A stretch of 14,758 nt of DNA from an uncultured Magnetococcales bacterium (lineage in GTDB: Bacteria > Pseudomonadota > Magnetococcia > Magnetococcales > Magnetaquicoccaceae). The stretch's first letter is position 1. Each line of letters opens with the position of its first letter. Below, piece after piece: positions 1 to 6,864 of this stretch. The stretch lies in the NCBI GenBank assembly GCA_903913345.1, contig CAIWLA010000240.1:1-14758 (forward strand). Direction: 5' to 3'. The position numbers were made by a program, and so were the translations under genes. The notes below the pieces were generated by a model. It did not search any database, was not told the origin of the DNA, and saw nothing but the letters and a program-made list of their open reading frames with translations.

Positions 1-26
1 CATTTCTGTGAAGAAATCGGCCAAAC

Positions 27-2192
27 CTACTGCAACGTCGCGAACATGCGGCTGTTGTTCCGGTCCACTTCCAGGAGAATGCTTTGTTGGGGGCCAATGG
101 CGTTGATCACCTGATCCAGGGCACCCGCCGAGGGGACTGGCTGGTTGTTGATGGCCACCACCACATCCCCCACCTGAATCCCCGCCGTCTCAGCAGGGGT
201 ACCCGGTTCCACATCCGCCACCATCGCCCCGAATTTGTTCAGCAAAGTCGAATCCTTTTGCTTCATGGCTGGCGAAATGGGCGTCATTTCCAGCCCCATC
301 CACTCAAACTCGGTCTTGAGCGGAGCCGCCGCCGGAGCCGGTCGCCCGGCACCACCCGCAGGCGGCACCGTCTGGGTCATCATGGGATCCGCTGCGGTGG
401 AAGGAACCCGCAAGGCGACCGGTTGCGCCCCAGGCGTCCCGGCAACCCCACCACCACCATTGACCACGACCGTCAGATTTTGCCGCTCCCCATCCCGCAC
501 CACGGCAAAACGGACCGCTTGTCCCACCCCCATTCCGCCCAACAGGGCAACCATCTCCTGGGGGGATTTGACCCAACGACCGTTGACCTTGAAAACAATG
601 TCGTTCGCCCGCACCCCCGCCTGCATCCCCAGGGAACCCGGCAGGACACTGCGCACCAACACCCCCTCTGGATAGGGGGAACGGTATTGCCGCGCCAAAG
701 CGGCGTCCACCGGCACCCCATCCAACCCGCCACTGCCCAGGCCGCCAGCCCCCGGCGCGACGGCCGCCGGAATGCCCACCGCCCCACCCGGCGAAAAGCT
801 GTAGTTCATCCCCCCACGACCCTGATAACCGGGACGCAATCCCCCCATGACGCCGTTCGGGCCGGTGCCCCGCCCTGCACCAGGACCGGCACCCGTCATC
901 GCGGCAGCCGTCATCGGCGGCGTCGCCAGAATGGCATGACAGCCGGTACAGGCCCCCCGATCTTCGTGGGGCATCACCGCATTGGCAACAATGGGCGGAG
1001 CCGCCACCGGCGGTGTCCCATTGGCCGCTACCGGCGTCGTCCCATTGGTTGCAGAGGGGGTCGCCAGAATCGGGTGACAGGATTCACAGGCCCCCCGGTC
1101 CTCATGGGGCATCACCGCATTGGCAACAATGGGCGGAGCCGCCACCGGTGGTGTCCCCCCCGCCGCCGCCGGAACCGCTGCCGCCGGCAAAGGCACCACC
1201 TCTTCGATAAACTCCCTGGCCCGCTCAATGGGTACGGCAAAACCGATCCCCGCAAAGGCACCCGTCGGGGTATAAATGGCCGTATTGATGCCAATCACCA
1301 TCCCCTTGCCATCCACCAACGGTCCACCGGAGTTGCCCCGATTGATGGCCGCATCGGTCTGGATCAAATCCTTGTGGACAATACCCTCAATCGTGACGGC
1401 ATTGCGCTTGCCGGAGACAATCCCCTGACTGACCGTCTGGTCCAGACCAAACGGCGAACCAATGGCAATGACAGGATCGCCTGTGCGCTCCAGCCTGCTG
1501 TTGCCCAGGGGAGCCGGTCTCAGGGGGCGCGCCGGATCCACCTTGAGCAGTGCCAACTCCCGCTTGGCATTCAAACTCACCACCTCGGCCTGATAGCGCA
1601 TGGTGGTGCCATCTTTTTCAAACACCGTGACATAGACCTCCTGGGACTGTTCCACCACATGGTGATTGGTCAGGATATACCCATCAGAGGTCACGATAAT
1701 TCCGGACCCCACGCTCTCGAAGGCCGCTCCCGTGAAGGGTTGGGCGAAGCGCAAACCGGTATCCGGGGTCGCCGGAGAGGGCGGAACCGCCGGAGCCATC
1801 GCCCCCGCCTGGGCCGTGGGTGCCGCACCCCCCGCCGCACCCGCTGCCGTGCGGGTGGCACTGACATTGACCACACTGGGCATGAGCCGACGGGCAATCC
1901 ACCCGAACCCCCCCTTGGGCACCGCCGACACCGCCGCCACGGCCTGCCCCGTTGGGGTTGGCGATCCCGCCCCCCACCAGGCCGCCGGGACACTCTGGGG
2001 GGCCAATGGCACCCCACCCCCGGCCGTCAACAGCGGCGCATCCCCCGTCGCGGTGGCACCCAGCCCAACCCCTTTCAGGTAATACTGGGTGTACCAGTAA
2101 CTGCCGACCAGAACGAACAGGGCGACAATACCGATTAAATACAAGTACTTGCGGAGATCTTTGCCGCAAAAGAGCAACTCTTTAGGACTCAT
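27..2192 (-). CDS. mamE: MamE, magnetosome HtrA-type serine protease with two magnetochrome motifs and two PDZ domains
   Basis: MamE is a magnetosome-membrane protease needed in known magnetotactic bacteria for protein sorting and magnetite growth. The 721-residue product has one N-terminal membrane anchor (about 17-38), a low-complexity Gly/Ala/Pro linker, a trypsin-like domain (about 95-332), two CxxCH heme-binding motifs (C369-H373 and C415-H419), and two PDZ domains (about 495-578 and 626-720). His178 (TNHHVV) and Ser288 (GNSGG) are visible. The third triad position, in NAKRELALL, is Glu212 where HtrA proteases have Asp. The two heme modules are a near-exact 46-residue duplication. MamE is normally about 730 residues with two CxxCH motifs, so length and layout fit. 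The start is ATG, with only a weak GGA ribosome site. It is the last complete gene of the leftward magnetosome operon, 30 bp after mamI. Confidence 0.93.
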   Translation of the reverse strand: MSPKELLFCGKDLRKYLYLIGIVALFVLVGSYWYTQYYLKGVGLGATATGDAPLLTAGGGVPLAPQSVPAAWWGAGSPTPTGQAVAAVSAVPKGGFGWIARRLMPSVVNVSATRTAAGAAGGAAPTAQAGAMAPAVPPSPATPDTGLRFAQPFTGAAFESVGSGIIVTSDGYILTNHHVVEQSQEVYVTVFEKDGTTMRYQAEVVSLNAKRELALLKVDPARPLRPAPLGNSRLERTGDPVIAIGSPFGLDQTVSQGIVSGKRNAVTIEGIVHKDLIQTDAAINRGNSGGPLVDGKGMVIGINTAIYTPTGAFAGIGFAVPIERAREFIEEVVPLPAAAVPAAAGGTPPVAAPPIVANAVMPHEDRGACESCHPILATPSATNGTTPVAANGTPPVAAPPIVANAVMPHEDRGACTGCHAILATPPMTAAAMTGAGPGAGRGTGPNGVMGGLRPGYQGRGGMNYSFSPGGAVGIPAAVAPGAGGLGSGGLDGVPVDAALARQYRSPYPEGVLVRSVLPGSLGMQAGVRANDIVFKVNGRWVKSPQEMVALLGGMGVGQAVRFAVVRDGERQNLTVVVNGGGGVAGTPGAQPVALRVPSTAADPMMTQTVPPAGGAGRPAPAAAPLKTEFEWMGLEMTPISPAMKQKDSTLLNKFGAMVADVEPGTPAETAGIQVGDVVVAINNQPVPSAGALDQVINAIGPQQSILLEVDRNNSRMFATLQ
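951..1157 (-). repeat. Tandem duplication of the magnetochrome module inside mamE
   Basis: Two 69-bp segments (951-1019 and 1089-1157) match at all but 4 positions and lie 138 bp apart, equal to 46 codons. Similarity continues more weakly across the rest of the unit. Each copy encodes a Pro/Ala stretch followed by MPHEDRGAC and the CxxCH motif. The mismatches are scattered single bases, which suggests a fairly recent in-frame duplication that is still being kept in register. Confidence 0.9.
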
Positions 2193-2222
2193 TCTGATCC
2201 ACTCTCGCCCGATACAACGCGA

Positions 2223-2474
2223 TTACAGGTGCTGCGTGATATCCTGTTTCAGGGCATCCCCGGCCACATCATGCAACTCGTCCGCAGCCAGAACCGCATC
2301 CACCTCGTTATTTTCCCTCAGTTTGGTGATGCCCGCCCCCAACGCCACCGGACCGATCAAGATCAGCAACAGTGGCACCACGCCGCGCAACACCTCCACC
2401 ACCGACCACCACCAGGTAGAGAGCCCCCACAACCCCAGTGCAATGGCCACCAACCCGAACACAATACTTGCCAT
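2223..2474 (-). CDS. mamI: MamI, small magnetosome membrane protein
   Basis: In Magnetospirillum, MamI is a small two-helix protein essential for forming the magnetosome membrane. This 83-residue product starts MASIVFGLVAIALGLWG. It has the family's WWWSV motif between the helices (about 3-18 and 29-47), followed by a hydrophilic, acidic tail rich in Asp, Glu and Ala (about 52-83). The frame is open 8 codons further upstream, but the ATG at 2474 has a strong ribosome site (CAGGAGAG) at good spacing and matches the usual MamI N-terminus, so I chose it. It lies between mamH (48 bp) and mamE (30 bp). The order mamH-mamI-mamE is the conserved core order of mamAB-type operons. The tail is somewhat longer than in the roughly 70-residue Magnetospirillum proteins. 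Confidence 0.9.
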   Translation of the reverse strand: MASIVFGLVAIALGLWGLSTWWWSVVEVLRGVVPLLLILIGPVALGAGITKLRENNEVDAVLAADELHDVAGDALKQDITQHL

Positions 2475-2482
2475 GACATTCT

Positions 2483-2490
2483 CTCTCCTG
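2483..2490 (-). promoter_or_regulatory. Ribosome binding site of mamI
   Basis: The minus strand reads CAGGAGAG 8 nt before the ATG at 2474. This strong Shine-Dalgarno sequence favours that start over an in-frame start 24 bp upstream, which would lie on the far side of the site. Confidence 0.75.
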
Positions 2491-2522
2491 AGAAACATGC
2501 AATAAAAACAATCACTCTCCGT

Positions 2523-3818
2523 TCAAGACCCGCTCATTGAGACGGAAGGACTCGGCTTTGCCCTAAGGATAAACAAACCATAGAACATAATGATAAAATT
2601 GGCAACACCTGTAAACACAAAAGGGGCACTTGGCCCCAGCCAGTCAAACAGCAACCCCCCGACCTGCAGGAAAAAGATGATCCCCAGGCAACCCACCGTA
2701 TTGAAGACCCCCAACACCGAACCACGCATGGCCAGCGGGGCGAGATCCAGGGCCACCACCTGGGGTGCCAGCAGGCAACCGGCCTGCCCCAATCCCACCA
2801 GAAAGGCGGGCAGAAAGACCCAACCACCCAGGGGATTGACAATCAACCCCATACCAGCAAAACCCGCACCAGAGAGGGCCAGACCCAGCACCATGGCCGG
2901 CACCCGACCCAGACGCACGATCAGCTCCCCCCAGATATTGATCGTCAGCAACACGATCAGCCCGACAAAACCGATCACCATGCCGGCCCGGGCCGCCGCC
3001 TCGGCACTATCCATACCCAGAATATCGGCAAAATAGACCGCCCAGGTCATCAGAAACAGGCCAATGATGACCATATCGTTGCGGGAAGTAAAGGCTGAGA
3101 AAAAGCTGAGGCGCAACGCTTCCTCCCGTTTGACCATCTGGAGGATTGCCTGAAAGGGAATCCGGCCGGTCGCCACCCGTGGGGCGACATCGACCAAAAA
3201 CCGGCGCGCCACCCATCCCCCCGCAAAGGCGATACCGGACATCAACAACATGGCCACCACCACACCCGATTGCCGGGGAATCTGCATCAGGATCGTATAG
3301 ACCAGGGTGGCACCAAAGGCCATCATGAACCCCGCCTTGGCCAGCAGACGCGGTCGCAGACGGTGGGCCTCCTGGGAGTCGTGGGCGATGGAGCCATCCC
3401 CATCGGAAAAATCCCCCGCCAGGGCCGCAATCTGCGGCCAAACCGCCGTGGTACCCAACGACATGGTGGAACGCAACAGATAGACCAGCGTCAAACCACC
3501 CGCCCCCGTCAGTATCCCCAATTCCAGGCTGAACGGCAACAACAACGCAGACACCCCGGACAATAAAAACCCATAATACACCACGGGAATACGTCCCTTC
3601 CGGTCGGACAGATAGCCCAGATAGCCCACCGACAGCAGATCCACCAGCTCGGTGATCACCTGAATGTTGGCGTTGACAAAACCAGCATTGTCCCGTGCCA
3701 GACCCAGGACATGGCGCAAATACAACGGTTGCAGGGCCAGAGCCAGGGTCATGAAAATCATGGCGACCGCCGCCAGCAGATACAAGGCGTTGTGATGTCG
3801 CGTTTCGACCTGTTTCAC
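2523..3818 (-). CDS. mamH: MamH, magnetosome major facilitator superfamily transporter
   Basis: MamH is a major facilitator transporter of the magnetosome membrane, thought from mutant work in Magnetospirillum to help move iron into the vesicle. The 431-residue product has about 12 hydrophobic segments spread over its length. The superfamily signature in the loop between helices 2 and 3 is GYLGYLSDRKGRIPV (about 65-79). Its length is close to the roughly 428 residues typical of MamH. The start is GTG, overlapping the mmsF stop in a GTGA junction, with GGCGGA 6 nt upstream, so it is probably translationally coupled to mmsF. MamZ has a similar transporter domain, but it also carries a ferric-reductase-like domain that is absent here. 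Placement directly before mamI and mamE supports MamH. Confidence 0.9.
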   Translation of the reverse strand: MKQVETRHHNALYLLAAVAMIFMTLALALQPLYLRHVLGLARDNAGFVNANIQVITELVDLLSVGYLGYLSDRKGRIPVVYYGFLLSGVSALLLPFSLELGILTGAGGLTLVYLLRSTMSLGTTAVWPQIAALAGDFSDGDGSIAHDSQEAHRLRPRLLAKAGFMMAFGATLVYTILMQIPRQSGVVVAMLLMSGIAFAGGWVARRFLVDVAPRVATGRIPFQAILQMVKREEALRLSFFSAFTSRNDMVIIGLFLMTWAVYFADILGMDSAEAAARAGMVIGFVGLIVLLTINIWGELIVRLGRVPAMVLGLALSGAGFAGMGLIVNPLGGWVFLPAFLVGLGQAGCLLAPQVVALDLAPLAMRGSVLGVFNTVGCLGIIFFLQVGGLLFDWLGPSAPFVFTGVANFIIMFYGLFILRAKPSPSVSMSGS

Positions 3819-4138
3819 AATTTTTCCGCCAAAATGGCGATCATCGGTAACCGCCAGTTGCGGTTCAGGATGACCGAGACGATGCCAATCGTGCTGAAAA
3901 TGCCGATCACCCCCATGGAAAAGGTCAGAAAAAAGCCGCCAATCTCACCCAAAGCCAGGGCAAAGATGGAGACCAGCATCCACAACCACAAAATCAGCCC
4001 CTGTCGGGCATGAAAACGGACAAAACCGTTGTGGTCGCCAAACACCAAAGGGGCCAGACACAACAGGCCCAGATAACTCATCGCGGCCAGGAGGCGCGTC
4101 TTGCGCGATTCCGGCAACTGCAACACATAATCCACCAT
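3815..4138 (-). CDS. mmsF: MmsF/MamF-family magnetosome membrane protein
   Basis: MmsF and MamF are paralogous small magnetosome membrane proteins of the Tic20-like/DUF4870 fold that control magnetite crystal size and maturation. The 107-residue product begins MVDYVLQLPESRK and has three hydrophobic helices (about 17-32, 46-66 and 68-90). The family signature FHARQGLILWLW (about 42-53) follows the first helix, and the protein ends in an RNWRLPMI-type tail. In-frame ATGs at 4144 and 4153 are possible starts. I chose 4138 because GGA lies 5 nt upstream and the N-terminus fits the family. The gene follows the Mms6-like gene by 66 bp and overlaps mamH by 4 bp. MmsF is preferred over MamF only because of the mms6-like neighbour; similarity alone cannot separate them here. 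Confidence 0.82.
   Translation of the reverse strand: MVDYVLQLPESRKTRLLAAMSYLGLLCLAPLVFGDHNGFVRFHARQGLILWLWMLVSIFALALGEIGGFFLTFSMGVIGIFSTIGIVSVILNRNWRLPMIAILAEKL
3825..3830 (-). promoter_or_regulatory. Ribosome binding site of mamH (GTG start)
   Basis: The minus strand reads GGCGGA 6 nt before a GTG codon that overlaps the mmsF stop codon. The site lies inside the last codons of mmsF and supports this non-ATG start. Confidence 0.6.
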
Positions 4139-4204
4139 GCCCATCCACACCATTGATTCCGAAGAGAGTGAGAGAGATTTCCTGAAAGCAGGCCAACAAA
4201 ACAA

Positions 4205-4621
4205 TCAAAGTGCCTCTTGTCCCCTCTGGGCCGACGACCCTTCCCCCCCGTCACCGGAACCCTTCCGCCACCCCACTGTCCCGCCCCGATAGAGATAGTT
4301 GCAGACCCCCACCCCCACGGCGAGGGTCACCCCGATCAGCAGGATCTGGCTCCAGGCCCCCAGCCCCAGTGTCAGACTCAACCCTTTGGTCACCCCCCCT
4401 CCCGCACTCTTGACCACCACGGCCGCCCCACCGGAGGAGGATCCCAGGGCCAGAGAGTTCATGGCCTGGCCAATGGAGTTCACGGCCTGACCCACCACGC
4501 CCTGGCTGGTGATGGTGGTCACGCCGACCGCTGGCACCGCACTGCCCTGTGCCACCAGACTCTTGACCAACCCAGCAACCTCCAACTCACCCGCCGACAA
4601 CAACCCTTCGGTTATGTGCAT
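4205..4621 (-). CDS. mms6: Mms6/MamD-like magnetosome protein with Leu-Gly-rich segment
   Basis: Mms6 and MamD (Mms7) are tightly bound to magnetite crystals and shape crystal growth. The 138-residue product has an Ala/Gly/Val/Ser-rich N-terminal region, then a Leu-Gly run ending LGLGAW (about 81-90). A hydrophobic helix (about 91-111) follows, then a short hydrophilic tail. The order LG-repeat, AW, helix is the hallmark of the Mms6/MamD group. The tail (about 112-138) has only three acidic residues, whereas the iron-binding tail of classical Mms6 is strongly acidic. A TTG at 4630 could extend the frame, but it sits directly against the ribosome site GGGGGAGA, so the ATG at 4621 is chosen. 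This is the first gene of the leftward operon. MamD, or a separate small LG-protein, remains possible. Confidence 0.65.
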   Translation of the reverse strand: MHITEGLLSAGELEVAGLVKSLVAQGSAVPAVGVTTITSQGVVGQAVNSIGQAMNSLALGSSSGGAAVVVKSAGGGVTKGLSLTLGLGAWSQILLIGVTLAVGVGVCNYLYRGGTVGWRKGSGDGGEGSSAQRGQEAL

Positions 4622-4630
4622 GGTTGACAA

Positions 4631-4638
4631 TCTCCCCC
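4631..4638 (-). promoter_or_regulatory. Ribosome binding site of the mms6-like gene
   Basis: The minus strand reads GGGGGAGA 9 nt before the ATG at 4621. It abuts a TTG at 4630 and so rules that codon out as a practical start. Confidence 0.65.
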
Positions 4639-4698
4639 AGATACCGGCATCCTGCTGAAGTGGACTCTTTCAGAAAAGGCACTACCCCAAGGATCGGT

Positions 4699-4727
4699 AG
4701 TTAGCCTATATTTTGGTCTCCTGTCAA
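4699..4727 (-). promoter_or_regulatory. Probable promoter of the magnetosome operon
   Basis: The minus strand has a perfect -35 hexamer TTGACA (4727 down to 4722), followed after 17-18 nt by a weak -10 region around CTAACTA. The spacer is A/T-rich in its centre (AAAATATA). The site is about 80-100 bp upstream of the mms6-like start. The -35 match is direct; the -10 box is poor, so activation by a regulator or use of another sigma factor is possible. Confidence 0.4.
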
Positions 4728-4730
4728 GCA

Positions 4731-4747
4731 AACAAATTCACTTTGTT
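4731..4747. promoter_or_regulatory. Inverted repeat in the divergent control region
   Basis: AACAAA and TTTGTT form a perfect 6-bp dyad around a 5-nt centre (TTCAC). It lies 30 bp before the parA start and directly next to the -35 of the opposite promoter. It could be an operator shared by both operons, but a 6-bp dyad can also occur by chance. Confidence 0.35.
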
Positions 4748-4776
4748 CCCCAATCAGGGCGGCGCGAAACCCCATT

Positions 4777-5643
4777 ATGCACACCATTGCCCTCTACAAC
4801 AACAAAGGCGGTGTCGGAAAATCGACGTTGACCCTGTTCATGGCCGATTTTCTCGCCTCCCTGACGGTGGCGGGACGACTGCTCCGGGTTCTGGTGATCG
4901 ATCTGGATGCCCAGGGGTCGAGCAGCACCGCCCTCCTGGGGGACGAAAAGGGACGGCAGGCCAGGGCCGCCGACCTCAGCATCGGCCATCTGGCCTTGCA
5001 ACTGGCCGAAGGAGGCCGACCGGCACTGGAGCCGTTTTTGCTGCTTCGCCCCCGCAGTCGCAGCGGACATCCCCCGTTGCCCGCCATCACGGTCCTCCTC
5101 CCGGAAAGGGAGAGCATTTTCAATTTTGATGCCAATCCATTGCAATCCTTGACCCTCCTCTCCCACACCCTCAAGCCGCTCCTGGAACAAATTTTTGACA
5201 TTGTGTTGTTGGACCTGCCCGGCAATCTGGACGAACGCCACCTGCTGGCGATCAATGGCCTGGTGATGAGCGATTCCATCGTCATCCCGATGGAACCCAC
5301 CCGACTCGCCATCCACGCCCTTCCGGAAACCCTGCGCATGATCCGCTATGCCCAGGGGAAAAACCGACGGGGAACCCCCACCCTCCTGGGCATTGTCCTC
5401 AATCGCACCGACCGGCGCAGTCGGCAGTTCCATCTGCATGTACCTGAAATGGTGCAATTTCTCGAACAAACCGGCACCCCCTGCTTTGCCAATTGTCTCC
5501 CCAACGCCCCCGAACTGGCCAATGCCACCGACGACACCCTGGCCTTCACCTCCCTCAAGGATCGCTATGGCGGTTATTACCCCCATGTCAAAAAAGTGGT
5601 CAAGGAACTCTTTGATCGCTGGCAACAGGCCCCATTGGGATAA
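4777..5643 (+). CDS. Orphan ParA/MinD-family ATPase next to the magnetosome operon
   Basis: ParA-type ATPases position cargo such as plasmids, chemoreceptors and microcompartments by ATP-dependent dimerisation. The 288-residue product shows the deviant Walker A box NNKGGVGKST (8-17) with signature Lys10 and catalytic-loop Lys15. It also has the A' box VIDLDAQGSSS (about 40-50) and a Walker B segment DIVLLDLPGN (141-150). The segment IPMEPTRLAI (about 170-179) matches the usual family position after Walker B. There is no N-terminal helix-turn-helix, so it resembles small cargo-positioning ParAs rather than plasmid ParA repressors. No ParB-like partner or centromere-like repeat array is visible in the window. 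It is divergent from the mms6-like gene and 114 bp before a MotA-like gene on the same strand. Its role in magnetosome placement or in the downstream complex is inference from position. Confidence 0.85.
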   Translation: MHTIALYNNKGGVGKSTLTLFMADFLASLTVAGRLLRVLVIDLDAQGSSSTALLGDEKGRQARAADLSIGHLALQLAEGGRPALEPFLLLRPRSRSGHPPLPAITVLLPERESIFNFDANPLQSLTLLSHTLKPLLEQIFDIVLLDLPGNLDERHLLAINGLVMSDSIVIPMEPTRLAIHALPETLRMIRYAQGKNRRGTPTLLGIVLNRTDRRSRQFHLHVPEMVQFLEQTGTPCFANCLPNAPELANATDDTLAFTSLKDRYGGYYPHVKKVVKELFDRWQQAPLG

Positions 5644-5681
5644 GCCGACGATCCCGGGTTCAGACAAGATCTTGAAAATTC

Positions 5682-5710
5682 TTTAAAGTTGGTATGAATT
5701 TTGGTAGAGT
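5682..5710 (+). promoter_or_regulatory. Possible promoter of the stator/YcjXF operon
   Basis: In the 114-bp gap after parA, TTTAAA (5682-5687) and TAGAGT (5705-5710) are 17 nt apart, each matching 4 of 6 sigma-70 consensus positions. An alternative is TTGAAA (5672) with TATGAA (5693) at 15 nt. The stretch is clearly more A/T-rich than its surroundings. I see no terminator after parA, so read-through from the parA promoter is also likely. Confidence 0.35.
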
Positions 5711-5757
5711 AGCCGAAAGAGGTATGCGCGGAATACCCGCCGTCCGTTGGAGATCCT

Positions 5758-6864
5758 ATGCTTGACTGGATATTTCATCTGCTGAATCATCCCTGGGTTC
5801 CCTGGAGTGGCTCCGGTCTCATTGCCGCCTGGGGGCTGGGAGAGTGGTTGGTGGTGCAACAGCGTTGTCTGATCCCCATTCGGCAACGACTGACCCATGA
5901 CTGTCAGAGTCTGGACCGGGGAACCACCCCATCGTTATCCATCATCGGTCAATCGGTGGTCTCACCCACCGATTATACCGTGCTGCGCCCACGACTGACC
6001 CTGGAAAAGGTGCTCGGAAAAGGGTGGGATGCCTATTATTTACAAACGGTTCCCTATCGGTTTTTGGGGATGGGACTCTTTTTCACCCTGATCGGACTGG
6101 CGGCGGCCCTCTTTTTTGTGATCCAGGAGCTGCATGCCGATACCCTGGCGGGGGCACGCCAGGCGTTGGATGGATTGCTGCTCTCGGCCATGCTGAAATT
6201 TCTCTCTTCCATCAGCGGCCTGTGTACCGCATCCCTCTTTTCCTGGGGGATCAAACGGCAGCGCGGTCGGTTGGAACGACAGCTGGAGGGACTCTGTCAG
6301 CGGGTGGATGAAGGGATCGCGCGCCACGAGAAAACCGTGTGGCAACCCCCCTCCCCCCTCATGACATCCCCGCCACAGATGGCCGACCCGCTCTCCGTCA
6401 CCGATGTGGCGGCGGCAACGGACCATCGGGAGACAGCGGTGACGGAGACCGTGGCCGATCTCACCCCCTTTTGCCAGACCGAGGTGGAAAAATACCTGGA
6501 CAAAACCACGGAAACGCCGGACACTGATACCGAAAAGCCGGACGAAAAACCGACCGTGGAGACCATGCCAGAACCGATAGCCATGCCCGTTCCGACGGCC
6601 ATGCCAGATCGGGTCACCCGGCCGGATCCGACGACCATGCTGGATTCGACAGCCATGCCGAATCCAGCGATCGTACCCGTTCCGATGGCCACCCCGGCTC
6701 CGACGGCCACCCCGGCTCCGATGGCGCGTGGTCCCGCCTTTGCACGATTGGCGGGAGAATTTTTACAGGCTCGGCAACAGCGGAAAGAGGTTTCGATGCC
6801 ACGACGCAGCCAGGCCAGCGACCGCAATCCCCCCTCTGTCACCTCGGTCCAACAGGCAGAATGA
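5758..6864 (+). CDS. MotA/TolQ/ExbB-like channel subunit with long repetitive Pro-rich tail
   Basis: Members of this family form ion channels that power envelope-spanning machines (MotA, TolQ, ExbB, ZorA). The 368-residue product has an N-terminal hydrophobic segment (about 15-34), a cytoplasmic loop, and a hairpin of two helices (about 102-122 and 138-164) around the loop QELHADTLAGARQALDG. It then has the basic stretch WGIKRQRGRLERQ (about 163-175). The helix pair, the Leu-Asp-Gly-Leu entry and the Arg-rich exit are most like ZorA-type proteins; exact homology needs a profile search. Residues 195-368 form a Pro/Thr/Ala/Met-rich tail containing a nine-fold 6-residue repeat. The ATG has a GGAG ribosome site 5 nt upstream. 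The stop overlaps the next start (ATGA), so it pairs with the OmpA-domain protein as MotA does with MotB. Confidence 0.72.
   Translation: MLDWIFHLLNHPWVPWSGSGLIAAWGLGEWLVVQQRCLIPIRQRLTHDCQSLDRGTTPSLSIIGQSVVSPTDYTVLRPRLTLEKVLGKGWDAYYLQTVPYRFLGMGLFFTLIGLAAALFFVIQELHADTLAGARQALDGLLLSAMLKFLSSISGLCTASLFSWGIKRQRGRLERQLEGLCQRVDEGIARHEKTVWQPPSPLMTSPPQMADPLSVTDVAAATDHRETAVTETVADLTPFCQTEVEKYLDKTTETPDTDTEKPDEKPTVETMPEPIAMPVPTAMPDRVTRPDPTTMLDSTAMPNPAIVPVPMATPAPTATPAPMARGPAFARLAGEFLQARQQRKEVSMPRRSQASDRNPPSVTSVQQAE
6565..6726 (+). repeat. 18-bp tandem repeat in the tail of the channel subunit
   Basis: About nine degenerate 18-bp units encode a six-residue repeat of type (M/T)P-x-P-(T/M)-A. The last two units are nearly identical (ACC CCG GCT CCG followed by ACG or ATG and GCC or GCG). 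The units vary freely except at Pro, Ala and Met/Thr, as expected for an extended, flexible cytoplasmic tail. Confidence 0.8.

Noticed and set aside
1..3. Possible ATG start (minus strand) of the next magnetosome gene at the left edge
   Set aside because: Only the start codon would lie inside the window and no good ribosome site precedes it, so it cannot be supported.
84..2138. A 684-codon open frame on the plus strand opposite mamE
   Set aside because: It is rich in Arg, His, Pro and Gly with no domain or hydrophobic pattern, and it is antisense to a gene with clear protease, heme and PDZ motifs. It reflects high GC content.
4738..5667. A 309-codon minus-strand open frame opposite parA
   Set aside because: The plus strand carries all ParA motifs in order; the antisense product has no recognisable feature.
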